DNA from: Pseudomonadota bacterium
GTDB taxonomy: Bacteria > Pseudomonadota > Gammaproteobacteria > Steroidobacterales > JBCBZW01
Reading direction: 5' to 3'
Length of the DNA: 64,000 bases
Assembly (NCBI GenBank): GCA_039193195.1
Contig: JBCCWS010000009.1
Span: forward strand, 1-64,000
Shown here one piece after another: positions 35,794 to 44,156 of the stretch. Every line of letters begins with the position of its first letter. Positions within the stretch are counted from its first letter, which is position 1. Below the pieces are notes generated by a model. That model was not told the DNA's origin. It saw only the letters and a list, made by a program, of their open reading frames with translations, and made no database searches. Made by a program: the position numbers and the translations under genes.

Positions 35794-36573
35794 ATGGGCG
35801 ATGCGAAAGGACGCGGCACAGATTGGCGCCGCCTAGCGATTTACTTCGGCCTCCTAGTGGGTATTGGCTTGCTGGTGCACCTACTTTACATCGGTCATAT
35901 CCGTCCCACCGCGGATGCGCTCATCGATGCCGCGCGTGCCGCCGGCACCTCCGCACCACGCTCCCCCTACGTAGTGCTGCGCGACGGCGAGCAGGAGCTT
36001 TGCATCATCCTGTTCCTGTGGAGCTTCGTGCTCACGATCTGGCGCCTGGTGGAGCTGTCCGCCCAATGGGACTACTTCGATGCGCTTGCCACAACGGCCA
36101 GCGAGGCCCTGGCGCAGTCCGCTGCGACGGCCAACCACCCACTGATCAAGGCGGTGACGGACAGCATGGCCTTGGGCCAAGACGGCGACATTCACAAAGC
36201 GCGAGAGGCCGCGCACATGCACCTGGAGACCTTCGGTCGCACGCTGGAGGCCAGCAACTCCCTTTTCCGCTACGTGATCTGGGCCGTGCCCTCGATCGGC
36301 TTCGTCGGCACCGTGCGCGGCATCGGCTCCGCCCTCGGCGAGGCCGACAAGGCTCTGGCTGGCGATATCGCCTCAATGACGGCCAACTTGGGCGTCGCCT
36401 TCAACTCCACCCTCGTCGCCCTGGTGCTGAGCCTCGCTCTGATGCTGTTTATGCACGTGCTCGAGGGCACCCAGGACAAGCTGATCATCGATATCGAAGC
36501 GGAGTGTGAGGAGCGCATCCGGGCGGCCGCGCGCAAGGCAAAGCCAGCAGCGAGTGAGGTGGCCGCGGCGTGA
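35794..36573 (+). CDS. MotA/TolQ/ExbB-type proton channel subunit
   Basis: This 259-aa inner-membrane protein has four probable spans (about 13-33, 66-88, 158-180, 202-224) with a large cytoplasmic loop between spans 2 and 3. The signature of the family is in span 3: IGFVGTVRGIGSALGEAD, the counterpart of the GLLGTVxGM motif. Span 4 contains the conserved small/Thr face (NSTLVALVLSLAL). In known stators five such subunits surround two single-span D-subunits and move protons to do mechanical work. There is no exbD, tolR, motB or tonB gene here; instead two VWA proteins follow with 4-base overlaps and appear to take the D-subunit's place. Confidence 0.92.
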   Translation: MGDAKGRGTDWRRLAIYFGLLVGIGLLVHLLYIGHIRPTADALIDAARAAGTSAPRSPYVVLRDGEQELCIILFLWSFVLTIWRLVELSAQWDYFDALATTASEALAQSAATANHPLIKAVTDSMALGQDGDIHKAREAAHMHLETFGRTLEASNSLFRYVIWAVPSIGFVGTVRGIGSALGEADKALAGDIASMTANLGVAFNSTLVALVLSLALMLFMHVLEGTQDKLIIDIEAECEERIRAAARKAKPAASEVAAA

Positions 36574-37631
36574 ACGCCGTCGATCGCATGCGCAACCGAC
36601 GTCGTGGAGCGGGCTCGTCGCTCTCCTTCCTCGACGTCATGTCCTGTGGGCTTGGTGCGGCGATCCTCATTTTCCTGCTCATCAAGCACAATACAGACGC
36701 CGGGTCGGTGGAAACCGACCGCCTGCTCGAGCAGCTCGAAACCATGGAGCGGGAGACGGAGCAGTTCCGCGCCGAGATCGCCGACATCGCGCGCCTCAAC
36801 GCGCAAGAGGAGAAGCTCGGCAGCGAGCTCCTCACACAACGCGAACGATCGCTGGCGGCCCTGGCGGCCCTGGACGTACGCATGAGCGCCCAGCGCGAGG
36901 TGAACCAGCAGCTCCAACGCACGGTGCAAGAACGCGAGGATCAGCTGGCGGAGACGGACGTGATCGAGATCCTCGGCAGCGGCCAGGAAGACTACGTGAC
37001 AGGCCTGCAGGTGAAGGGCCGACGCATCGCGATCATGCTCGATCACAGCGCCTCGATGACCGACGAGATGCTCACGGATATCTTCCGCTACAAGGTGGCG
37101 CCGGCGCAGGAGCGCAAGAGCGCCCCGAAATGGGGGCGCGCCGTCAAAGCCTCCAAATGGCTGCTCGCCCGCACACCGCAGAGCAGCCTGGTCGCGGTGG
37201 TGAGCTTCGCCGAGTCGGCTGAGGTGCTCGGCTCGGGCAACTGGTTCACCACCTCCAGCGACGAACAGCTCGCCAGCGTACAGCGCGACCTCGAGGCGCT
37301 GACCCCTAACGGTGCCACTAACCTCGAGGAGGGCCTCGCAGCCCTCGCAGAGCTCGACCCGCCGCCGACGGACGTCTACCTCATCACCGACGGCCTGCCG
37401 ACGCGCGCCACCACGGGCGGTCGCTGCGCCCGCGGACCGCGGGTCACAGCGGACTGCCGCGACACGCTCTTTCGCAACGCCACCCGCAACGCCCGCGACA
37501 AGCTCGGGGCATTCACCATGAACGTAGTGTTGCTGCCCCTGGAAGGCGACTGGAATGCGGGCCCCGCCTACATGGCCTGGAGCGTCGGCAACGGCGGCAC
37601 GCTGATCAGCCCGCCGGCGAGCTGGCCATGA
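36570..37631 (+). CDS. Stator-linked VWA protein 1 (ExbD-like membrane segment)
   Basis: This 353-aa protein has a basic cytoplasmic start (RMRNRRR), one membrane span (about 19-38) containing FLDVMSCGLGAAILIF, a coiled coil (about 48-130) and a C-terminal VWA domain. The metal site is complete: DHSAS (Asp158-Ser162), a Thr in NGATNLEEGL and Asp in LITDGLP. The FxDVM stretch coincides with the FIDVM of ExbD, whose Asp carries the proton; Asp22 here sits at the same depth. By charge the VWA domain should be periplasmic. The GTG start overlaps the channel gene's stop (GTGA), and its own stop overlaps the next ATG. I infer a stator D-subunit with a VWA domain as its working arm. Confidence 0.88.
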   Translation: MNAVDRMRNRRRGAGSSLSFLDVMSCGLGAAILIFLLIKHNTDAGSVETDRLLEQLETMERETEQFRAEIADIARLNAQEEKLGSELLTQRERSLAALAALDVRMSAQREVNQQLQRTVQEREDQLAETDVIEILGSGQEDYVTGLQVKGRRIAIMLDHSASMTDEMLTDIFRYKVAPAQERKSAPKWGRAVKASKWLLARTPQSSLVAVVSFAESAEVLGSGNWFTTSSDEQLASVQRDLEALTPNGATNLEEGLAALAELDPPPTDVYLITDGLPTRATTGGRCARGPRVTADCRDTLFRNATRNARDKLGAFTMNVVLLPLEGDWNAGPAYMAWSVGNGGTLISPPASWP

Positions 37632-38584
37632 ACACCGTACGCCGCGCGCGCAGTCGAGACGTCTTCGGCCTCGCCCTGCTGGACGTGGTGTCCTGCGGCT
37701 TCGGCGCCATCGTGCTGCTGATTCTGATCTCACGCACAGGCCTGGTGCCGACACCGTCGCCCGCCGTCGACTCGGGCGCACTCCTCACCCGCACCTTCGC
37801 CCTCGAGCAGGAACAGCAGCAGCTGGATGACCTCCTCGAGCGTGAGCGCCTGAAGCTCGCCGAATCCCAGGGCAACAACGCCGATGCCCGCCTCGCCCTG
37901 CAGCGCCTCGCCGCCACCGAACAGTCACGTTTGGCCGACGCCGATGCTCTGTCCGCCTCCACGGACGTCCTCAAGCAGCGCGGCGAGGACCTGGAACGCA
38001 CGATCCAGCTCACCCGCAATGACACGGACGCCCAAGACGAGGAAGTCGGTGGCATCCCGGTGGACGGCGACTACGTGATCTTCGTGATCGACACCTCCGG
38101 CAGCATGCGCCAGATCTGGAGCTGGGTGGTGCGCGAGATGGACTCCCTGCTCACGATCCACCCGCAAGTGAAGGGCTTCCAGATCATGAACGACAACGGC
38201 ATCTATATGTACCCGGGCCAACGCGGCGGCTGGATCAAGGACACGCGCGGCAATCGCTTGCAGGCCTTCGCCAAGCTGAAGGCCTGGGGCGCGAACTCCA
38301 ATAGCAACCCCATGCAGGGCATCACCGAGGCCCTGCGCACCTATGGCGCGCAGATGAAACGCGGCGACAAGGTATCGATCTACGTGCTAGGCGACGACTA
38401 CACGGGCCCGTCCTACGAGCGCGACGTGACCATCGCCGGCCAGCTGAACGGCGCGCCCGGCGAACGCCTGGCGCGCATCCACGCCCTCGCCTTCTTCGTC
38501 GCCCGCACGGCGCCGAAGTTCGCCACCCTGATGCGCGAGATGGCGTATCGCAACGACGGCACCTTCATGGCGCTCACGCGCTAG
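37628..38584 (+). CDS. Stator-linked VWA protein 2 (paralogue)
   Basis: This 318-aa protein has the same plan as its neighbour: basic start (RRARSR), a span with LLDVVSCGFGAIVLLIL (Asp19), a coiled coil (about 52-132) and a VWA domain from about residue 148. The first metal-site motif is DTSGSM (Asp155-Ser159). The Thr-bearing motif is not recognisable (SNSNPMQGITEAL instead of GxTN), though an Asp pair is present in YVLGDDYTG, so metal binding may be altered. Both paralogues keep LDVxSCGxGA, but their VWA parts differ strongly, which suits a heterodimer. The ATG overlaps the preceding stop (ATGA). Confidence 0.88.
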   Translation: MNTVRRARSRDVFGLALLDVVSCGFGAIVLLILISRTGLVPTPSPAVDSGALLTRTFALEQEQQQLDDLLERERLKLAESQGNNADARLALQRLAATEQSRLADADALSASTDVLKQRGEDLERTIQLTRNDTDAQDEEVGGIPVDGDYVIFVIDTSGSMRQIWSWVVREMDSLLTIHPQVKGFQIMNDNGIYMYPGQRGGWIKDTRGNRLQAFAKLKAWGANSNSNPMQGITEALRTYGAQMKRGDKVSIYVLGDDYTGPSYERDVTIAGQLNGAPGERLARIHALAFFVARTAPKFATLMREMAYRNDGTFMALTR

Positions 38585-38613
38585 GGTCGCTCAAGCACCG
38601 AGGAGCTTTAGCC

Positions 38614-39249
38614 ATGCTCACCCACACCCAAGCATCGTTGACCCTCGCCCTTGGCCTTACCTTGGGCGCGTACCTAGCCCAGGCACAGCAAGCGGGCGAT
38701 GCCTACGAGTGCACAGACATCGAGCTCGAGTACTACGACCCGACCTACCCTTACACCGAGCAAGAGCTCATCGCCCTTCGCAGCCAAGAGCTGGACCGCA
38801 CGCTCGGCGAGCTCAGCTACTGCCGCGAGCAAGCGGGCGAAGGCGACGGTGGCGATGGGGGGGGCGCAGGCGGGGCGGGAGGCGGTGGCAGCGCGAGCGC
38901 AGGGGGCAGCAGCGGCGGGCCAATCCCTAGCAGTATCACGGGGACAGAGCCACGGATCCTACCCGCCCTGAGCGCACGACCGTCACGCCAGGGCCGCGAG
39001 ACCCGCCGAGCGATCGACCAGGAGCAGATCGAACTCACCAATCCTCCACCGCCCCGCGATCAGCAGCAGGCGCCTTCTTCTGGCGATAGCGGAGCGCCGC
39101 CCGAGCGGATCCGGCGCGTCGACAACGACGACGCGGTGGCCGCACAGATTCGTAAGGCCGCGGAGGCGGAGACGGACCCAGCTCGCAAGCAGGCCCTGTG
39201 GAATGAGTACTACCGCTACACCGGACGCCAACCACCGCAGTCGCCCTAG
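38614..39249 (+). CDS. Exported Gly-rich-linker protein, last gene of the stator operon
   Basis: This 211-aa protein has a signal peptide (LALGLTLGAYLAQA, cleavage before QQAG). A short acidic helical domain with two Cys (YECTDIELEYYD, LSYCREQ) follows, then a Gly/Ser linker of about 30 residues and a Pro/Gln-rich disordered stretch. A C-terminal helix (about 170-205) ends ARKQALWNEYYRYTG. There is no known family. GAGGAG precedes the ATG, 29 bases after the VWA-2 stop. It converges on the acylase gene with a gap of six bases and is probably a periplasmic or outer-membrane partner of the complex. Confidence 0.72.
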   Translation: MLTHTQASLTLALGLTLGAYLAQAQQAGDAYECTDIELEYYDPTYPYTEQELIALRSQELDRTLGELSYCREQAGEGDGGDGGGAGGAGGGGSASAGGSSGGPIPSSITGTEPRILPALSARPSRQGRETRRAIDQEQIELTNPPPPRDQQQAPSSGDSGAPPERIRRVDNDDAVAAQIRKAAEAETDPARKQALWNEYYRYTGRQPPQSP

Positions 39250-39255
39250 GGGCGG

Positions 39256-41520
39256 CTACTGGCCGGGGCGGTAGCGGCGCTCGATGTGCCCGGCAAGCTC
39301 GTCGGGCCAAAAGTACACGGGGCGCAAACGACCCTGCGCATAGCGCCTTGCCTGATCGTTGAAATGGGGCGAGGCTGGGTCGCGCGACAGGCCACCGGCG
39401 GTGACCGCCACGGCGCGCACGCGCTCGGCGAACTCCACCACAGCCACGAAGCTGTTGCCGCCCGTACCGTACCATCGCCGCGTGCCCTCCTTCGGCCCCG
39501 CACCAAACGAAGCCAAAGACCCCCACCGCCCGGAGACGAACCCAACTGGCGTGCTCGGCGCGTCGTCATCGTAGGGCGGTGCGATATCTCCCGTCAGGCG
39601 CTGGAAGCGATTGATCTCACCCCAAGGCGTTTGCCACGCGCCGAAATCTTCGCGCAGCTTGTCCACGGCAGCTTGTAACGCCGCTAGGTAAATATCCGAC
39701 TCCAGGGATTGCGCCATATAGGCGATCACCTCCTGGCGCGCCGCGCGGGCTGCCGCTCGCGCATCTCTCATAAGCGGGTCCGCCCAGAACATGGCCAGGG
39801 AGGTGGCAACGGAGTCCGTGCTCCAGCGCCGATCCCAGGCACGCAGCTCCTCGATCGGCGCGGCCAGGGCGCCGCGCCGCGCGTCCTGCGTGGCGAGCCC
39901 GTCGTACGCCTGAAAGAGGCCAGGCAGAAGTTGATCAAAGGCGGGCAGGGCGGGGTCATAGGCCAAAGCGACCAGGTCCTCCAAGGACAGCTCTTCCACT
40001 TGCGACAATAGCGCGAGGGCGTGCACGCCGCGCGGGTTCTCCGTGCCGATGTCCATGTAGGATGGGTAGTCGGCGTAGCGTGGGCTCGCACCAGGACCGG
40101 CGGCGGAGTAGGGCCAGTTGTTGGTGTTCTGTAGCCAACCCGTGGGCGGATTGATCGTGTTGGGGCTCTCCTCTATCGAGTGCAAGCCCTGCCAATCGCT
40201 CGCGGGATCCGCACCATCGACAGGCAGGCGGTAGTCGAGGTCCGGGTTGCGCACGGGCACGAAGTTAGAGTGCAAGTAAGCGATGTTGCCCTCGGCGTCG
40301 GCGAACACCGTGTTGTTTGACGAGTTGGTGTGCAGGGACATAATGCCGAGGTAATCGGCTAGGTTCATGGCCTTAGTGCGCAGGTACGACTGCATGAGCG
40401 CTCGCATGGGTTGCTCCATCAGTGCCACAGCCACCCAACGACCTTGCTCACTCCGCACAACAGGGCCGTGGTGCGTGCGGTAGGTGGTGAAGGTCCGCTC
40501 CGCCATACCCTGCTGCGTGCGGTAAGGCACGCTGATCCGGCGCACCTGTACCGGTAACTCGACGTCACCGTAACGATAGGCAAGCCCCTTCTCACCCGCC
40601 AGCACCTCCTCGGCGAACTCGTCGATGTTGTCGACGCTGCTTGAGGTGTGCATCCATCCGGCGGTCGGATTGAAGCCTTGGTAGACGAAGAACTGGCCCC
40701 AGGTGAGGGCGCCGTAGGCGTTTAAGCCCTCGGCACTGGTCACGTGGGCCTCGTGGCGGAAGAAGAAAGAAGTGTGGGGGTTGATCAGCAGGAGGGCCGC
40801 ATCGCTGGCGCTCCTCGCGGGAGCGATCGCGATGCCGTTGGAGCCGACCGGCTCGCCCTCGACGCCCGCGGCTTCGGCAGCGCTGGCCGCGAGGCGGATA
40901 CCGCTCGCAAGCGGGGCGGAAAGTGGGCTGCGCTCGACGCGATGGCGGGCGATCGACGGCGGCAGGTCGTAGAACTCGCGCAGGGCGTCCAGATCGATGC
41001 GTTCTATATCGCCGCCGATGCTGCCTTCGCTGAAGGTGAGCGCCATCCATGGCTCGAAGCGCTCGATCACGCGCGGAGTCACCTGTGGATGGGTGTGCAA
41101 GAAGAAGTTCAGGCCGTCGGCCCAGGCGTCCATAAGCGCGCGCAGGAACGGTGGACTCTCGGCGTAGAGCGCGCGCATCTCATCGGGGTCGATGAAGAGC
41201 CTCATGCGCAGGTCGCGCCAGATCTCCTGCTCTCCCTCGGCCTCCGCCAAGCGACCCTGGGATAGGAGAAAGTTGTGTTCGATGCGGGGGAAGTCGTCTT
41301 CGGCCTGCGCGTACATCAGAGCGAAGACCGCGTCCGCGTCCGTGGGCGCCGAGATATGCGGCACGCCGAAGTCATCGCGGGTGATCGTGGTTCGAGCGGC
41401 GCGGGCCCGCCAGCGCTCGATCTGCCCATCCACCACCTCGCCACCTTGCGCCGGCACCAGCCAGGCGATCGTCAAGGCCAGCACAGTGATGGCCCGCCCT
41501 CGTGTTTCCCTCAGCAACAT
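39256..41520 (-). CDS. Penicillin acylase / acyl-homoserine-lactone acylase family
   Basis: This 754-aa exported Ntn-hydrolase is made as a proenzyme that cuts itself into alpha and beta subunits. The signal peptide is short (ITVLALTIAWLVPAQGG). The alpha-chain region contains ITRDDFGVPHISAPTDADAV. The beta-chain nucleophile is Ser227 in VGSNGIAIAP. The oxyanion/binding segments NPHTSFFFRHEAHV and FNPTAGWMHTSSSVDN, and the catalytic Asn region MSLHTNSSNNTVF, follow in order. Family members hydrolyse amide bonds in penicillins, N-acyl-homoserine lactones or other acylated compounds; the substrate cannot be told from sequence. GGAGGAG precedes the ATG. Confidence 0.9.
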   Translation of the reverse strand: MLLRETRGRAITVLALTIAWLVPAQGGEVVDGQIERWRARAARTTITRDDFGVPHISAPTDADAVFALMYAQAEDDFPRIEHNFLLSQGRLAEAEGEQEIWRDLRMRLFIDPDEMRALYAESPPFLRALMDAWADGLNFFLHTHPQVTPRVIERFEPWMALTFSEGSIGGDIERIDLDALREFYDLPPSIARHRVERSPLSAPLASGIRLAASAAEAAGVEGEPVGSNGIAIAPARSASDAALLLINPHTSFFFRHEAHVTSAEGLNAYGALTWGQFFVYQGFNPTAGWMHTSSSVDNIDEFAEEVLAGEKGLAYRYGDVELPVQVRRISVPYRTQQGMAERTFTTYRTHHGPVVRSEQGRWVAVALMEQPMRALMQSYLRTKAMNLADYLGIMSLHTNSSNNTVFADAEGNIAYLHSNFVPVRNPDLDYRLPVDGADPASDWQGLHSIEESPNTINPPTGWLQNTNNWPYSAAGPGASPRYADYPSYMDIGTENPRGVHALALLSQVEELSLEDLVALAYDPALPAFDQLLPGLFQAYDGLATQDARRGALAAPIEELRAWDRRWSTDSVATSLAMFWADPLMRDARAAARAARQEVIAYMAQSLESDIYLAALQAAVDKLREDFGAWQTPWGEINRFQRLTGDIAPPYDDDAPSTPVGFVSGRWGSLASFGAGPKEGTRRWYGTGGNSFVAVVEFAERVRAVAVTAGGLSRDPASPHFNDQARRYAQGRLRPVYFWPDELAGHIERRYRPGQ

Positions 41521-41756
41521 CCGCGCGCTCCTCCACTGAAAACCGGGTGTACCTACTATGCCAAGCTACCTCGTGTCGCGCGCCTCGAATGCCCCGCGAA
41601 AACGCTTGGATCGACCTCGGGTGGATACGAACGGCGTCGAACGACGCGCGCTACCGGCGTTTCTTTGATACTTTCGCCCAGCAGGTGCCGCTAGGCCCGG
41701 CGAGCGTCGACCGCTGGCGCTGGACCCAACCCAAGAGATCGAAGGAACGCGAACGC

Positions 41757-43112
41757 ATGACGATTGGCACCCCAGCGCAAGAACAATGGTCGAACCGAGG
41801 CGCCTTCCTGATGGCGTCGATCGGCTTCGCCGTGGGCCTCGGTAACATCTGGCGCTTCCCCTACATCACCGGCGAGAACGGTGGCGCTGCCTTCGTGCTG
41901 ATCTACCTGGCCTGCGCCTTCGCCATCGGCGTGCCCATCCTGATCGCGGAATTGATGGTGGGCCGGCGAGGCCAATCGAGCCCCCCTGGGTCTATGAAGG
42001 CGGTGGCCACGCAAGAGGGGCGCTCTGGAAACTGGCGCCTGGTCGGCGACATGGGGGTACTCGCCGCCTACATGATCGTCATCACCTACGCCGCCGTTGT
42101 CGGCTGGGTGCTCTGGTACCTCTACAAGGCCGTCCTTACCGGCTTTGCCGGCTTCGATGCAGCCGCCGCGCAAGCCGAGTTCACCTCGGTCACGGCTGAT
42201 CCGCTCGGCATGATCGTTTGGACCATCGCGGGATTATTCGTCACGGGCGCGATCGTCTTCGCCGGTGTGAAGAACGGCATCGAGCGAGCCGTCACTATCC
42301 TGATGCCCCTCCTGTTCCTCCTATTGCTGGTGCTGGCAGGTTTCAACCTCGCGCTCGGCGGCATGAGCGAGGCGCTCACGTGGTTGTTCACGCCCGACTT
42401 CAGCAAGATCGACAGCTCCGTATTCCTCGTCGCCATCGGTCAGGCCTTTTTCTCCATCGGCGTGGCCATGGGTGGCATGATGACCTTCGGCTCCTACCTA
42501 CCGCGCTCGATCTCGATTCCCGGGTCCACCTTGATCGTGGTGGGAGCGGACACGCTGGTGGCGCTGCTCGCCGGTTTGGTGATCTTCCCCATTGTCTTCA
42601 ACAACGGCCTGTCACCGGACGCGGGCGCGGGTTTGATCTTCCAGACCCTACCGGTGGCCTTCGCGGAGATGCCCGCAGGCTACGTGTTCTCGATCCTGTT
42701 CTTCCTGCTCCTCGCCGTGGCCGGAATCACCTCGATGGTGGGCCTGATCGAAACCAACGTGAGCTGGGTGGAAGATCAATACGGCATGTCGCGGCACAAC
42801 AGCGTGTTCTTGGTGGTGGGCTCGGTCACCGCCTTCGCAGTGGTCAGTGTGCTCGGCTATAACGTGCTCGCCGACGTGACCCTGCTCGGCAGAGGCCTCA
42901 ACGGCTTGGCGGACTACATCTCCAACCAGATCCTGCTGCCCCTGGGTGGCCTGCTGATCGCTGTGTTCGTTGCGTGGCGCGTGTCTAGGCGCACCAGCGT
43001 GGAGGAGCTCGCCATCGGCGAGGGCGGCGCCTTCGGCGTGTGGAATTTCCTCCTGCGCTTCATCGTGCCGCCAGCGGTCGCCATCATCTTCATTACGGGC
43101 ATCGGCGGCTGA
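41757..43112 (+). CDS. Sodium-dependent transporter, NSS (SNF) family
   Basis: This 451-aa inner-membrane symporter of the LeuT fold has about twelve hydrophobic segments. The family signature is at the start: SNRGAFLMASIGFAVGLGNI followed by WRFPY. The unwound helix 6 region AIGQAFFSIGVAMGGMMTFG and the helix 8 GLIETNVSWVEDQ are also typical. It takes up an amino acid or amine with Na+; the substrate is unknown. I chose the ATG at 41757, preceded by GAAGGA; the frame to 41502 runs into the divergent acylase promoter region and lacks a binding site. It is probably monocistronic. Confidence 0.93.
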   Translation: MTIGTPAQEQWSNRGAFLMASIGFAVGLGNIWRFPYITGENGGAAFVLIYLACAFAIGVPILIAELMVGRRGQSSPPGSMKAVATQEGRSGNWRLVGDMGVLAAYMIVITYAAVVGWVLWYLYKAVLTGFAGFDAAAAQAEFTSVTADPLGMIVWTIAGLFVTGAIVFAGVKNGIERAVTILMPLLFLLLLVLAGFNLALGGMSEALTWLFTPDFSKIDSSVFLVAIGQAFFSIGVAMGGMMTFGSYLPRSISIPGSTLIVVGADTLVALLAGLVIFPIVFNNGLSPDAGAGLIFQTLPVAFAEMPAGYVFSILFFLLLAVAGITSMVGLIETNVSWVEDQYGMSRHNSVFLVVGSVTAFAVVSVLGYNVLADVTLLGRGLNGLADYISNQILLPLGGLLIAVFVAWRVSRRTSVEELAIGEGGAFGVWNFLLRFIVPPAVAIIFITGIGG

Positions 43113-43341
43113 GGCAGCTCTGCGCGAGGTGCTGACCCAGCCTCGCCCTACGCGAGCCTAAGGATACCGATAACATCGGCGTGTTCGGTCAAGCACTGTT
43201 GCGCACAGCCCACTCAGGTAAATGCCTGACCCCGCGGGGCATCGATTCCCCTCACCGCCCGTCGGATTAATTTACAAACGGCGATTTAGCGACACCCCGC
43301 TCTCCTCGCTGCGCCCTGCTACAACAGCACTCTCCGGGCCC

Positions 43342-43358
43342 TGGCGCAGTACTTGCTT
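43342..43358 (+). promoter_or_regulatory. Sigma-54 promoter of the PEP-CTERM gene
   Basis: TGGCGCAGTACTTGCTT has GG and GC separated by ten bases and matches the -24/-12 consensus TGGCAC-N5-TTGCW with one change. It would start transcription near 43368, about 45 bases before the ATG at 43413. PEP-CTERM genes are known to be controlled by the sigma-54 activator PrsR. The rest of the 300-base gap (43113-43412) shows nothing else clear. Confidence 0.75.
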
Positions 43359-43412
43359 ACCATAAGCCTGGTTTGCACACCCAAATAACAACGAGCATTG
43401 GAAGGATCATCG

Positions 43413-44003
43413 ATGTCCCGCACACCCACTTCAGTTGGCGCAACCATAGTCGCCACCTTTGCCCTGCTACTGGGCGCCCAAGTCACCCACGCCATGCCGG
43501 TGACCCTCACCTTTGACGAATTCAGTGTCGGCCAGCTGGACGGCACCACTGTGTACCAGCCGTTCGGTATCGATAACTTCGAGAACGTCTCGCAGACCTT
43601 GAGCGGCCTGTTCGACGACGGTGTCGGCATCACCAACTCGCCGGGCACCGTGGGCGCGATCGACTTCATCAGCGTCGTGACCGACCTCAGCTTCACCTGG
43701 GTGACCTCCGGACCCGGCGTCAACTTCATGGCCGAAGCCTTCGACACGGCCGGCAACCTGCTCGATACCTTCTTCTTCGATGGTTCGGGTACGCCGGACG
43801 CGACCGTGGGGGTTGGTTCACTGGCCGGCTTGGACATCGCGCGCATCGAGTTCCAGGACGGTGCCGCACAGGTGGCGATCGACACCCTGAACTACGTGAT
43901 CGTCGACAACCTCGCCGTGAGCGAACCCGCCGTCTTGGCGCTGTTCGGCTTTGGACTGGCAGGTGTTGCAACGGCCACCCGCCGGCGCCGCACAGCTCAG
44001 TAG
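43413..44003 (+). CDS. PEP-CTERM sorted exported protein
   Basis: This 196-aa protein has a signal peptide (VATFALLLGAQVTHA, cleavage before MPV). A beta-sandwich follows, beginning TLTFDEFSVGQLDGT, as in many exported beta-rich anchored proteins. The C-terminal sorting signal is SEPAVLALFGFGLAGVATA and an RRRR cluster, a PEP-CTERM variant with SEP for PEP. An exosortase would cleave there and move the protein to the surface or matrix. ATG at 43413 has GGAAGG upstream; a TTG at 43398 is rejected. It is expressed from its own sigma-54 promoter and followed by a hairpin. Confidence 0.87.
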   Translation: MSRTPTSVGATIVATFALLLGAQVTHAMPVTLTFDEFSVGQLDGTTVYQPFGIDNFENVSQTLSGLFDDGVGITNSPGTVGAIDFISVVTDLSFTWVTSGPGVNFMAEAFDTAGNLLDTFFFDGSGTPDATVGVGSLAGLDIARIEFQDGAAQVAIDTLNYVIVDNLAVSEPAVLALFGFGLAGVATATRRRRTAQ

Positions 44004-44013
44004 GAACCCCGAG

Positions 44014-44048
44014 CACCCCGCCGGCCCCATTGGCGGACCGGCGGGGTG
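44014..44048 (+). terminator. GC-rich hairpin after the PEP-CTERM gene
   Basis: CACCCCGCCGG (44014-44024) pairs perfectly with CCGGCGGGGTG (44038-44048) around a 13-base loop, starting eleven bases after the stop codon. There is no T-run, so it is a possible rather than a standard terminator. Confidence 0.55.
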
Positions 44049-44156
44049 AGAGAACGCCAGCACCTGCCGTTCTTCATCTCTCCTCCATCGGGAGGCCACG
44101 CGCACTACCGGTCGCTGCGCTGGGCAACGGCACGAGCGCTCCCACATAATCCGCCC

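Noticed and set aside
35794-36573. TonB-ExbB-ExbD or Tol-Pal energy module
   Set aside because: No tonB, exbD, tolR, tolA, tolB or pal gene is adjacent; the following genes encode VWA proteins.
36270-37781. 503-aa minus-strand frame across the channel and VWA genes
   Set aside because: Arg- and Ala-rich antisense shadow; the plus-strand genes show family motifs and coupled starts.
35794-38584. Zorya-type phage defence (ZorA/ZorB)
   Set aside because: The channel protein is ZorA-like only at family level. ZorB needs an OmpA-type peptidoglycan domain, and no ZorC, ZorD or ZorE gene is present.
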